DNA from: an uncultured Bacteroidia bacterium
Lineage (GTDB): Bacteria; Bacteroidota; Bacteroidia; Bacteroidales; UBA932
Direction of reading: 5' to 3'
Assembly (NCBI GenBank): GCA_902779765.1
Contig: CACZCQ010000006.1
Coordinates: 1 to 64,000 of the forward strand
DNA: 64,000 bases
The notes beneath the pieces are model-generated. The model did not search any database. It saw nothing but the letters and a program-made list of their open reading frames with translations, and was not told where the DNA came from. This document shows, piece by piece, positions 23,691-31,524 of this stretch. Numbering within the stretch: position 1 is the stretch's first letter; the number at the start of each line of letters is the position of its first letter. The translations under genes and the position numbers were made by a program.

Positions 23691-23714
23691 AAAAAATACA
23701 TCCTTATGTTTTTT
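23691..23714 (+). terminator. Possible weak his operon terminator
   Basis: AAAAAA-(T)-ACAT pairs with ATGTTTTTT around a CCTT loop right after hisIE stops. The stem is almost entirely A-T with one bulge, so it is weak; the U-tract is good. Confidence 0.35.
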
Positions 23715-23731
23715 ATTATGAAAACTTTTCC

Positions 23732-23739
23732 TATTTTTG
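23732..23739 (+). promoter_or_regulatory. Candidate -7 box in the hisIE/lipoprotein spacer
   Basis: TATTTTTG is an exact match to TAnnTTTG. It points away from hisIE with no gene until 23947, so it drives either a long leader or a small RNA. Confidence 0.4.
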
Positions 23740-23743
23740 TGAC

Positions 23744-23866
23744 GAAGTTTTTCATAGTTTAAGTTTAGGTTAAGTAGCGGGGCGATCGCAGTGAATGCGA
23801 TTGCCTCGTGAAATTTATGGGGGTATGATATAAAAGAGAAATTTTTCTTTCCCCGTCGTTTTTTTT
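23744..23866 (+). ncRNA. Candidate small RNA or long leader
   Basis: It starts just after an exact -7 box. It contains a 12-bp hairpin with two G-U pairs (23779-23790 with 23796-23807) and ends in a GGGG...CCCC stem (23819-23854) enclosing an AAAGAGA/TTTTCTTT stem, followed by eight Ts (23859-23866), a terminator-like end. No Rfam family is recognised. It could equally be a leader of the lipoprotein gene, although a second -7 box lies nearer that gene. Confidence 0.3.
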
Positions 23867-23898
23867 CATTTCTTTCCATTCCCGACCGTTTCTGAAGC

Positions 23899-23929
23899 TA
23901 GCTTTGTATCCGGACGCAACGGTGCGTCC
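23899..23929 (+). promoter_or_regulatory. Promoter and leader hairpin of the surface-protein cluster
   Basis: TAGCTTTG (23899-23906) is an exact TAnnTTTG box. Immediately after the expected start site, GGACGCA-ACGG-TGCGTCC (23912-23929) forms a perfect 7-bp hairpin with a tetraloop. The ATG follows at 23947. The hairpin at the RNA 5' end may stabilise the message. Confidence 0.5.
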
Positions 23930-23946
23930 CGCAAACTGCTTGAACC

Positions 23947-25041
23947 ATGAAAACTTCAACCCGATCATTCTGTCTGGCGGCTGCCGTGTCCGGCCTTCTT
24001 GCTGCCGTCGTATCCTGCAACAAACTTCCTTCCGAAGGAGGACAGGGAACCCTGAGGTGGGCCTTTTCTTCCGGAATCCTTTCCCGCTCTCCCGTGGATA
24101 TGCCTGATACGGATTCCTTCATCCTTACAGTCATGAATTCCGCCAACACCATCCTTTACAAAGGATATTACGGAGATTCACCGGAGTCCATGCTGGTCAA
24201 TCCCGGATCGTATACCGTAAGGGCGGTATCCAGGGAATTCGAAAAGCCTGAATTCGATGCCCCGCAGTTCGGAGACGAGCAGGTGGTCGTAGTGAAGGCG
24301 GGTACCGATACCGACGTCCTGCTGGACTGTGCCCAGATGAATTGCGGGCTCAGGCTGCGCATCGACCCGGATTTCGGCACTGCCTATCCTGAAGGGTCCC
24401 TGACGGTCACCTCGGCGGAAGGAAGCCTTGCCTACGGTCTTTCTGAAACCAGGACCGGTTTCTTCCGGCCGGGCAGTGTTTCGGTAATCCTGAAAGAAGG
24501 GACTTCTTCACAGACTCTCGTAACCAGGAACCTTGAAGCCAGGGAAATCCTTTCACTGGGGATAACATGTCCTTCATCGGCTGGAACATCTGCAGACGGA
24601 GGATCCAGCATATCCATCAGGGTGGATACCCTGCGTACCTGGACGGAGGAAGAATACACCATCGGTTCCGGGCAGGGAGACCCAGGGGTTTCGTCCTCTG
24701 AAGCATACAGTGTCAGCCAGGCGAAGGAACATGCAGGAGAGAAAGGGGTGTGGGTGTGCGGCTACATCGTCGGAGGAGACCTTTCCTCCAGCAAGAACGG
24801 GATCAAGTTCGAGCCTCCTTTCGAGTCCATGACCTGCATAGCCATCGCATCACGTTCCAGCGTCTCAGAGAAGTCTTCATGTATGTCGGTGCAACTCGTC
24901 AAAGGGGATTTCAGGGAAGCCCTGAATCTGGTGGAGCATCCGGAACTGATCGGTCGTAAAGTATATCTCAAAGGGGATATAGAGGCGTCATATTACGGAA
25001 TACCGGGATTGAAGAACCTGACCGGATATTCCTTCAACTGA
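23947..25041 (+). CDS. DUF4493 / DUF6359 surface lipoprotein
   Basis: 364 residues. The signal peptide ends in a lipobox (LLAAVVSC, Cys24), so it is a lipoprotein. Residues about 35-210 match the DUF4493 pattern of Bacteroidota cell-surface lipoproteins (FILTVMNSANTILYKG, NPGSYTVRA). The C-terminal 110 residues match DUF6359 (YSVSQAKEHAGEKGVWVCGYIVGG ... LKGDIEASYYGIPGLKN), an OB-like domain. The function is unknown. It is the first gene of a plus-strand cluster with an OmpA-type barrel and a collagen-like lipoprotein at 29-nt and 10-nt spacings, suggesting one surface assembly. Confidence 0.82.
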   Translation: MKTSTRSFCLAAAVSGLLAAVVSCNKLPSEGGQGTLRWAFSSGILSRSPVDMPDTDSFILTVMNSANTILYKGYYGDSPESMLVNPGSYTVRAVSREFEKPEFDAPQFGDEQVVVVKAGTDTDVLLDCAQMNCGLRLRIDPDFGTAYPEGSLTVTSAEGSLAYGLSETRTGFFRPGSVSVILKEGTSSQTLVTRNLEAREILSLGITCPSSAGTSADGGSSISIRVDTLRTWTEEEYTIGSGQGDPGVSSSEAYSVSQAKEHAGEKGVWVCGYIVGGDLSSSKNGIKFEPPFESMTCIAIASRSSVSEKSSCMSVQLVKGDFREALNLVEHPELIGRKVYLKGDIEASYYGIPGLKNLTGYSFN

Positions 25042-25070
25042 CAACCATTGTTAAACTTATATCTTGACTG

Positions 25071-26246
25071 ATGAAAGACAAATTAATCTGGATGGCCTTG
25101 GCCATCAATCTGATCTGCCCGTTCCGGGCATTATCCCAGGACCGGCCGCGTGCCGTTGAATTAGGTATCGGAGGATCCGCCATCAACCACACAAGGACCA
25201 TGGTCTCTGACTTCCACGTCACGAAAGGTGGGGACTATGTGTTTACCCTTGAGGAAAAACTGCTTTATGGCGGAGTTGACCTTTATTCCGCCCTTGAACT
25301 CAATCCTTGGCTCTACATCGACCTTCAAGGGACCTTGGGACTTGCGAAATACTGTGATTCCGGAGTCATGAAGCAGGGGTATTCCATCCTTGCCGGTCCG
25401 GGAATCCAGTTCCGTCCCTTTATTTCAAGCGAATGGGTGCAGCCGTATCTCCGGCTCGGGATGAACTACTACCATAAGGATTTCCCTACGGCTTATTTCG
25501 GACAATTCGAAGGCGATATCACCAAGGAGGCCTTGTGGAAAGCGGAGGATGCGTGGAACAAGGGCAATACCTTCGATGCGGATTCTTTCTTCCCCCTCTC
25601 GGCCGGAATAGGCATTACAGGCTGGGTCAGTAACCGTGTAGGGGTGCGGATCGAAGGAGATTATCTCCGCTCCCTGGGCTCCAGGGGCGCGAACTTCGCC
25701 CTGGGGAGCGTGGGCGTCGTATTCAGGATAGGAGGGAAAGACAAACGCCAGAGCCTCCGGGGGCTTGAGAGAATCGTGGAACGGGTAGTGGAGAAAGAGA
25801 TTGTAAAGGAAGTTCCCGTGGAAACGGTCCGGGAGGTCGTCAAGGAGATTCCCTGCGAAAGGATTCTTGATAACCTGATGGACAATGTGACCTTCGATTT
25901 CGACAAGTCCGACCTGACACCCGAGAGTGAAGCGGTCCTGGACGAAGTGGCCCGTATCATAGGTTTGTTCCCCGAAGACAGGTTCATGGTTTCCGGATAC
26001 ACGGATGCCAGGGGAGGCCGGTCTTACAATGACAGGCTCTCTCACGACCGTGCCAGGGCTGTATATGAGGCCTTGACCGCAAGGGGAGTTCCGGAATCCA
26101 GGCTGTGTTACCGTGGGTTCGGCGAGAGCGTCGCCATCGTTCCGGAAAATGCCGATGACGAAACCAGGCGAGGTGACAGGAAGGTGGTGATAGAGAGGGT
26201 TACCTGGGATCCGTTATGGGAATATCTGAAAAACAACAACCAATAA
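25071..26246 (+). CDS. Outer-membrane beta-barrel protein with C-terminal OmpA domain
   Basis: 391 residues. Signal peptide at 1-24 (ending FRALSQ), an eight-strand-like barrel at about 25-220 (alternating aromatic strands), a charged heptad-like linker at about 225-262 (VERVVEKEIVKEVPVETVRE) that may be a coiled coil, and an OmpA-like peptidoglycan-binding domain at about 270-380 (VTFDFDKSDLTPES, SGYTDARGG, NDRLSHDRARAV). It would anchor the outer membrane to peptidoglycan. The linker is unusual in regularity. Its position between two lipoproteins suggests it tethers or displays them. Confidence 0.88.
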   Translation: MKDKLIWMALAINLICPFRALSQDRPRAVELGIGGSAINHTRTMVSDFHVTKGGDYVFTLEEKLLYGGVDLYSALELNPWLYIDLQGTLGLAKYCDSGVMKQGYSILAGPGIQFRPFISSEWVQPYLRLGMNYYHKDFPTAYFGQFEGDITKEALWKAEDAWNKGNTFDADSFFPLSAGIGITGWVSNRVGVRIEGDYLRSLGSRGANFALGSVGVVFRIGGKDKRQSLRGLERIVERVVEKEIVKEVPVETVREVVKEIPCERILDNLMDNVTFDFDKSDLTPESEAVLDEVARIIGLFPEDRFMVSGYTDARGGRSYNDRLSHDRARAVYEALTARGVPESRLCYRGFGESVAIVPENADDETRRGDRKVVIERVTWDPLWEYLKNNNQ

Positions 26247-26256
26247 ACTCAAACAA

Positions 26257-28545
26257 ATGAAAAGCAAAATCAATCTGATCGCCGTAATCCTCATCGGAAC
26301 GGCAATGGCGGCAGCCTGCAACACTCTGGAAGTGACCATGCCAAAGGGACCGCAGGGAGAACAGGGCGTCCAGGGAGTATCCGGGAAAGACGGTCTTTCT
26401 GCCTATGAGATCTGGGTGGAGTCCATCAAGGACAAAACCGTATCTGATTGGTCAGGAGGTACTTCCGTAACCGATTTCTTCAAGTATCTGAAAGGGAAGG
26501 ACGGGGCGGACGGCAAGGACGGTGCCGACGGAAAGAACGGCAAGACGGCTTATGAACTCTGGATCGAATATGTGGCCTCCGGAGTGGAGGACCCCAAGAA
26601 TCCCGGATCCCAGTGGGACAGGACCAGGATCACGGAGAAGGACTTCTATGAATTCCTTTCAGGGAATGACGGTGACAACGGAAGCACCCCGTACATCGGA
26701 ACCGACGGTAACTGGTGGATCGTGGTGGACGGAAAGCCAAAGGACCTAGGTGTACCTGCAAGGGGACCGAAAGGAGACAAAGGGGATGAAGGTGTATCCG
26801 GGAAGGATGGTTCGGACGGCCAGTCCGGGGACAGTCCTGTGATCGGTGAGAACGGCAACTGGTGGATAGGCTCGGTGGATACCGGTGTGCCGGCAAAGGG
26901 CGAGAAAGGTGACCAGGGTGATTCGGGAGCCGATGGCCATGACGGATCGGAAGGCCTTTCCGCCTATGAACTCTGGGTCGCTGACGTGACTTCGGAAAAC
27001 GGACTCCCGAACCCGGGAAACGGGGTATATGATCCCGATGAATACCCGACATGGCCCAAGGATGCAACTTCGGTGGAGGACTTTTACCGGTATCTCTCCG
27101 GCAGGGACGGAAAGGATGGCAAGGATGGAGAGAGTGCCGAAGATGACAGCCAGGATAAATCCTATGATGAAAGGGTTGACGGGACGAAGTACAATGTGGC
27201 TCCGGTACTTGCCGTGAGCAGGTCGTCGGAAGGAACCGTTTCGTATGAATATGTGAACCCGTTTTCGGGAGGAGCGGCCTTCATCGTGACAGGTCCGGGC
27301 CCGGTCATAATACCCGGCTGCGAAGTAGTGTTCACGACTATGGACGGGAGCCGGACCTACACCAAAACCTCCGATGCTTCCGGGTATGTATACCTCTCAC
27401 GTTCCGAGCTTCCGGACTGGTATGACGGAGCTCCTTCTGCCTCAGACGATCCGGCGGACATATCTTCGGGGGTGAAACCTTTGTCATTCTCTTTCGGAGG
27501 GAAGACTGTCGATGACGCGGCAAGCATCGCGTCGACATGCAAGGTCCCGTATAAGGTCGGTCTCAAGATGGATCTGATCGGAGGTTCGCTCAAGGCGGGA
27601 AGGTCTCTGGCCAGATATGAAGTGAGGAGGATTGTCGAAGGAGTTTTGGAAGAGGAGTGCTTCATATCCAGCAGCCCTCGCGGCCTGGTGGATGACTACC
27701 GTGGCTGCGGGTACCTTCACAAGGTTTCTTCATCATACGGATATTACCGCAACGAAGGAACTGTCCGGTCCATCCGGGAGATGTATTCTGAAGCCGGGGA
27801 GATCATCAGTACGGCCCCTCCGGTATCGTCAAGTGACGAAGAGCTGCTCGGCTTTTTCAGTACTATCTCCAACCTTACCGACGGAGAAGTGCCCGGATGC
27901 CAGCGGGCAGTAGGCAAGGAATCCTTTTTCTCACCTGCATTCGGAGACGGCGCGGATCCTTCCGGGATCAAGGTCGACGATCCTTTCGTATACATCAACA
28001 AGGGTACGCTTACAGTCCGCAGATACCGTCCGGATTACGGCCTTTCCATATCGGATCCCGGGCGGCGTATACATGTGCCTTACGTGGCACAGCTCCCGGA
28101 CGGGATACTGAATTCCTCCTATGTATGGAAAAGCGGCCATACGACACTTACATTCGAGCTGGACTGGAACGGAATAGGGGAGATGAAGGTAGTAGACGGT
28201 TACAGCGGCGGTTGGAAAGATGATACGTATGGATACTCATACGGAAGGTTCGAGGGCCTATCCAGCAGGCCGGGTTCCGTCTTTTCAGCCTTTTCGGCCA
28301 AGGGGAAGTTCAACGGGTCCGTAATCGACTCGAAGGTTACGGTAAGCTGGAGGAAACCGGTGGTGTTCACGGACATCTATGATGCGTTTTCAGTTGCGAT
28401 AGCCGATGTCGGTGATGACTTCCTCCTGTTCAAGGGATTGAGCGGGAAATTCAGCTACGATGCATCCGGGGATGACGAAGAAGGCAACGGAAAGGCCTAT
28501 ATGTTCGGCAAGGAAATCCCTAAATCGTTGGAAACATCGGACTGA
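26257..28545 (+). CDS. Collagen-like repeat surface lipoprotein
   Basis: 762 residues. The signal peptide ends with lipobox MAAAC (Cys21). Residues 31-297 alternate five Gly-X-Y collagen-like tracts (about 31-46, 80-96, 170-192, 215-234, 282-291) with two kinds of module: three 'SAYELW' modules of about 35-50 residues ending in FYxYLSGxDG, and two 'NWWI' modules (TPYIGTDGNWWIVVDG and SPVIGENGNWWIGSVD). The rest, about 300-762, is probably beta-rich and contains a 'SGYVYLSRSELPDWYDG' stretch; I do not recognise its family. It probably forms a trimeric stalk-like surface protein. It ends the cluster. Confidence 0.8.
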   Translation: MKSKINLIAVILIGTAMAAACNTLEVTMPKGPQGEQGVQGVSGKDGLSAYEIWVESIKDKTVSDWSGGTSVTDFFKYLKGKDGADGKDGADGKNGKTAYELWIEYVASGVEDPKNPGSQWDRTRITEKDFYEFLSGNDGDNGSTPYIGTDGNWWIVVDGKPKDLGVPARGPKGDKGDEGVSGKDGSDGQSGDSPVIGENGNWWIGSVDTGVPAKGEKGDQGDSGADGHDGSEGLSAYELWVADVTSENGLPNPGNGVYDPDEYPTWPKDATSVEDFYRYLSGRDGKDGKDGESAEDDSQDKSYDERVDGTKYNVAPVLAVSRSSEGTVSYEYVNPFSGGAAFIVTGPGPVIIPGCEVVFTTMDGSRTYTKTSDASGYVYLSRSELPDWYDGAPSASDDPADISSGVKPLSFSFGGKTVDDAASIASTCKVPYKVGLKMDLIGGSLKAGRSLARYEVRRIVEGVLEEECFISSSPRGLVDDYRGCGYLHKVSSSYGYYRNEGTVRSIREMYSEAGEIISTAPPVSSSDEELLGFFSTISNLTDGEVPGCQRAVGKESFFSPAFGDGADPSGIKVDDPFVYINKGTLTVRRYRPDYGLSISDPGRRIHVPYVAQLPDGILNSSYVWKSGHTTLTFELDWNGIGEMKVVDGYSGGWKDDTYGYSYGRFEGLSSRPGSVFSAFSAKGKFNGSVIDSKVTVSWRKPVVFTDIYDAFSVAIADVGDDFLLFKGLSGKFSYDASGDDEEGNGKAYMFGKEIPKSLETSD

Positions 28546-28575
28546 TAATTGACCGATAATTGTTATTTTAGCGCC

Positions 28576-29472
28576 ATGAAACGGATCCTATTTCTTTTCG
28601 TGGCGCTTTCTGCCTTCCTGTGTTCTTGCCAGACATCCTTCGGCCAGGGTTGTATCACCACCGATGCCGACAGGAAAATGGCTTTGGATGTGATGAAGAC
28701 GATGTCGGATTCCCAGGCTGATGCAAGGTCTGCCGGAAAGGAACTTTCCACCGCCGAACTGATGGTGCTGGCCGCCAAGTCGATGCTTGGAACCAGGTAT
28801 GTCGCAGGCACATTGGACGAGGACCCCATTAAGGAAGAGCTGAGGGTTTACCTGACCAAAACCGACTGCATCCTGTTCGTGGAGACCTGCCTTAACCTTG
28901 CCAGGACGGTCAAGGATGGCAAGGGAGCTTCCTTCGATGCATTCGCAGCCAATGTCGCAGTTACCCGCTATCGTTGCAAGCCCCCGTATTCATACGGCGA
29001 CAGGATACATTATACTACCGAGTGGATCCGGCGTCAGGAAGGGACCCTGCGTGACATCACCCTGGAATTGGGCGGGGAGGTCAACGACCATCCGATCGAT
29101 TTCATGAGTACGCACACCAAGAGCTACAAGCAGCTTGCGGATGCCAACAACATACCCCGTGCCGCCCTGGACCTTAAAAAGATCGAGGAGACCGAGGCAG
29201 TCCTCAACAAGGAGCCGATGACATATATCCCCAAGTCCAAGGTCGCATCCGCTGCCGCAGGGATAAAGACAGGAGACATAATCTGCTATGTCTCCAATGT
29301 AAAGGGGCTGGATATAGCCCACGTGGCAATCGCCTATGTCGACAACGGCCGGGTCGGCTTCATCCATGCCTCCCAGGCAGACGGAAAGGTGGAAATCGAC
29401 AAGCAGACGATCGCTGAATACGTCGGCTCGCGTTCCCACCTTTCAGGGATAAAGGTCGTAAGACCCTTGTAA
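28576..29472 (+). CDS. DUF1460 (amidase-like) lipoprotein
   Basis: 298 residues from ATG 28576. The N-terminus is a signal peptide with a possible lipobox (LCSC, Cys18). The rest matches DUF1460, an NlpC/P60-like cysteine hydrolase family considered to cut cell-wall peptides or amides: the probable catalytic Cys is in LTKTDCILFVETCLN and the His in LDIAHVAIAYV. It probably acts in the periplasm or outer membrane on peptidoglycan. It lies 30 nt after the collagen-like gene with a TATTTTAG box in between, so it may be a separate unit. It converges with the next gene (5-nt gap). Confidence 0.82.
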   Translation: MKRILFLFVALSAFLCSCQTSFGQGCITTDADRKMALDVMKTMSDSQADARSAGKELSTAELMVLAAKSMLGTRYVAGTLDEDPIKEELRVYLTKTDCILFVETCLNLARTVKDGKGASFDAFAANVAVTRYRCKPPYSYGDRIHYTTEWIRRQEGTLRDITLELGGEVNDHPIDFMSTHTKSYKQLADANNIPRAALDLKKIEETEAVLNKEPMTYIPKSKVASAAAGIKTGDIICYVSNVKGLDIAHVAIAYVDNGRVGFIHASQADGKVEIDKQTIAEYVGSRSHLSGIKVVRPL

Positions 29473-29477
29473 ACCGC

Positions 29478-29933
29478 TTACCTCTTCTTTCCGAAGAGAC
29501 CTCCAAGTACACTGGTAACGATGCTCTTTCCGGCGGAAGCGCCACCGAGAGCGATGATGATGTCGCTGATGTCGACCTTGCCGTCACCATTCTGATCCTT
29601 GAACACCTTGGTCACACCTCCGAGGATCTTGGGGATCAATCCGGTAAGTGCTGCGCCCAGGACGGAGCCGAGGCCGAGTTTCTTCAGGATGTTGTTGCTG
29701 AAGAGGCTTCCTGCGAGGTCAGTGATAGGGCTGCTTGCAGCAGCGGTCTTGCCGCCAAAGAGGTCCTTGATCAGATTGATGCCGCCGGGCTTGGTGGCAG
29801 TTTGGGTAAGGCTGCCGAGGATGGACTCCGACAGGCCGCCGAGAACCTGGTTCTTTACTGCAGCAGGAATCTCGATGCCGCCTACATTGGCGTTAACCTG
29901 CTGAGCGATAATGTCTTTGAGTGAAAATGCCAT
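29478..29933 (-). CDS. Hypothetical glycine-rich protein with one EF-hand-like loop
   Basis: 151 residues without a signal peptide, rich in Gly, Ala, Leu and Ile, with repeated amphipathic-hydrophobic stretches (for example LGSVLGAALTGLIPKILGG). One canonical calcium loop, DQNGDGKVDISD (D1, N3, D5, D9, D12), occurs near residue 115. A single EF-hand or half-dockerin in a hydrophobic small protein is unusual; pairing in a dimer is possible. The -7 box TAAATTTG is on the minus strand (plus 29981-29988), about 48 nt upstream. I do not recognise a family beyond resemblance to DUF937-like composition. Confidence 0.65.
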   Translation of the reverse strand: MAFSLKDIIAQQVNANVGGIEIPAAVKNQVLGGLSESILGSLTQTATKPGGINLIKDLFGGKTAAASSPITDLAGSLFSNNILKKLGLGSVLGAALTGLIPKILGGVTKVFKDQNGDGKVDISDIIIALGGASAGKSIVTSVLGGLFGKKR

Positions 29934-29980
29934 TGCTTTTATGGTTTTGGTTAATGAAAATGCGGTTATATGTCTCTTTA

Positions 29981-29988
29981 CAAATTTA
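29981..29988 (-). promoter_or_regulatory. -7 box for the EF-hand protein gene
   Basis: The minus strand reads TAAATTTG, an exact consensus match; it is divergent from the MFS transporter promoter. Confidence 0.5.
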
Positions 29989-30034
29989 CGATTTTCTTGG
30001 AATTATGTTCAATAATGATTGATTATTTAATTTG

Positions 30035-30042
30035 TATATTTG
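30035..30042 (+). promoter_or_regulatory. -7 box for the MFS transporter gene
   Basis: TATATTTG is an exact TAnnTTTG match 22 nt before ATG 30065. Confidence 0.55.
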
Positions 30043-30064
30043 TAATATCATATTGCCTCCTATT

Positions 30065-31507
30065 ATGAACAAAGAGAAAATGACCAATTACAGGTGGGTG
30101 ATCTGCGCGATGATATTCATCGCCACAACGGTCAACTACCTGGACCGCCAGGTGCTGTCTTTGACCTGGGACGAGTTCATCAAGCCTGAATTCCATTGGA
30201 ACGAAATCAATTACGGTAATATCACCGCGGTTTTCGCCATCGTCTATGCCTTCGCCCAACTGTTTGCCGGAAGGATAGTGGACAAGCTGGGAACGAAGAG
30301 GGGATATACCGTATCGATTGCGGTATGGTCGTTGGGAGCCTGCCTCCATGCAATCTGCGGTGTCGCCACCGAGGCCCACGTGGGCGCTTCTTCCAGGATG
30401 GAGCTGCTGCAGGCTACGGGTGACGCCGCCCTGGCGATTTCCACGTTCAGCGTTTATATGTTCATGATAGCCAGGGCCATCCTGGCTTTGGGAGAAGGTG
30501 GTAACTTCCCTTCGGCGATCAAGGCTACCGCCGAGTATTTCCCGAAGAAGGACAGGGCTTTCGCTACGTCCATATTCAATTCGGGATCCTCCATCGGCGC
30601 CCTGGTTGCACCGCTCTCCATTCCCCTTATCGCTGCAAAATGGGGTTGGGAGATGGCTTTCCTCATCATCGGAGCCCTGGGCTTCATATGGATGGGATTC
30701 TGGATCTTCATATACAGCAAGCCGTCCGAGAACAAGAGGGTGAATGCTGCTGAACTTGCCTACATCGAGCAGGATGCCGCTGCCGATGCCGAGTTCGCCA
30801 AGAAGACTGTCGAAGTGCAGGCGGCGGACAAGGAGGAGAAGATGTCCCTTGGACAGGTGCTGAAGCACAAGGAGGCCTGGGCATTCATCCTGGCCCGTTT
30901 CATAACCGACGGCGTCTGGTGGTTCTTCCTCTTCTGGACACCTTCGTATCTGAATACCCAGTTCGGGATCAAGACATCCGACCCTCTTGGAATCGCCCTG
31001 ATCTTCGTACTCTATCTCATCACGATGCTGTCGATATTCGGTGGAAAGCTTCCTACGATATTCATGAACAGGACCGGCAAGGATCCTTACACCAGCAGGA
31101 CGAGGGCCATGCTCATCTTCGCATTCATCCCGCTCGTGGTCCTTTTCGCCCAGCCGCTCGGTAACATCACCCCCTGGCTGCCGGTCATCTGCATCGGACT
31201 GGCGGGAGCCGCACACCAGAGCTGGTCAGCCAACCTTTATACCGTCGGTACTGACCTCTTCCCCAAGAAGGCTGCAGCCACCATCACCGGAGTTTGCGGA
31301 ATGGCGGCAGGAATAAGCTCCTTCCTGTTCCAGCAGGTTGCCGGACACCTGTTCGTTTTCGCAGGTGAGACGAACATGCGCTTCATGGGATTCGAAGGCA
31401 AGCCGGCAGGGTATTTCATCATGTTCTGCTACTGTGCGGTCGCCTACCTTATCGGTTGGGTAGTAATGAAATCGCTCGCACCGAGGTACGAGCCGATTTC
31501 AGAGTAA
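30065..31507 (+). CDS. MFS transporter, hexuronate (ExuT)-like
   Basis: A 480-residue 12-helix major facilitator with the anion:cation symporter signature NYLDRQVLSLTWDEF in helix 1, typical of ExuT/GudP-like sugar-acid transporters. A second hallmark is ARAILALGEGGNFPSAIKATAEYFP in helix 4-5. It probably imports hexuronates or related sugar acids; specificity cannot be read from the sequence and no uronate catabolic genes are adjacent. ATG 30065 is preferred over a TTG 33 nt upstream. It converges with the S9 peptidase gene (17-nt gap, no clear terminator). Confidence 0.85.
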   Translation: MNKEKMTNYRWVICAMIFIATTVNYLDRQVLSLTWDEFIKPEFHWNEINYGNITAVFAIVYAFAQLFAGRIVDKLGTKRGYTVSIAVWSLGACLHAICGVATEAHVGASSRMELLQATGDAALAISTFSVYMFMIARAILALGEGGNFPSAIKATAEYFPKKDRAFATSIFNSGSSIGALVAPLSIPLIAAKWGWEMAFLIIGALGFIWMGFWIFIYSKPSENKRVNAAELAYIEQDAAADAEFAKKTVEVQAADKEEKMSLGQVLKHKEAWAFILARFITDGVWWFFLFWTPSYLNTQFGIKTSDPLGIALIFVLYLITMLSIFGGKLPTIFMNRTGKDPYTSRTRAMLIFAFIPLVVLFAQPLGNITPWLPVICIGLAGAAHQSWSANLYTVGTDLFPKKAAATITGVCGMAAGISSFLFQQVAGHLFVFAGETNMRFMGFEGKPAGYFIMFCYCAVAYLIGWVVMKSLAPRYEPISE

Positions 31508-31524
31508 GTATTTTGAAAACAACC

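Noticed and set aside
23947-28545. The surface cluster as a SusCD-type polysaccharide utilisation locus
   Set aside because: No TonB-dependent SusC plug/barrel or SusD-like gene is present; the barrel has an OmpA domain and is too short.
30023-31216. A 397-codon antisense frame across the MFS gene
   Set aside because: Composition is typical of a reverse frame (Arg, Gly, His and Asp rich) and the sense strand encodes a 12-helix transporter.
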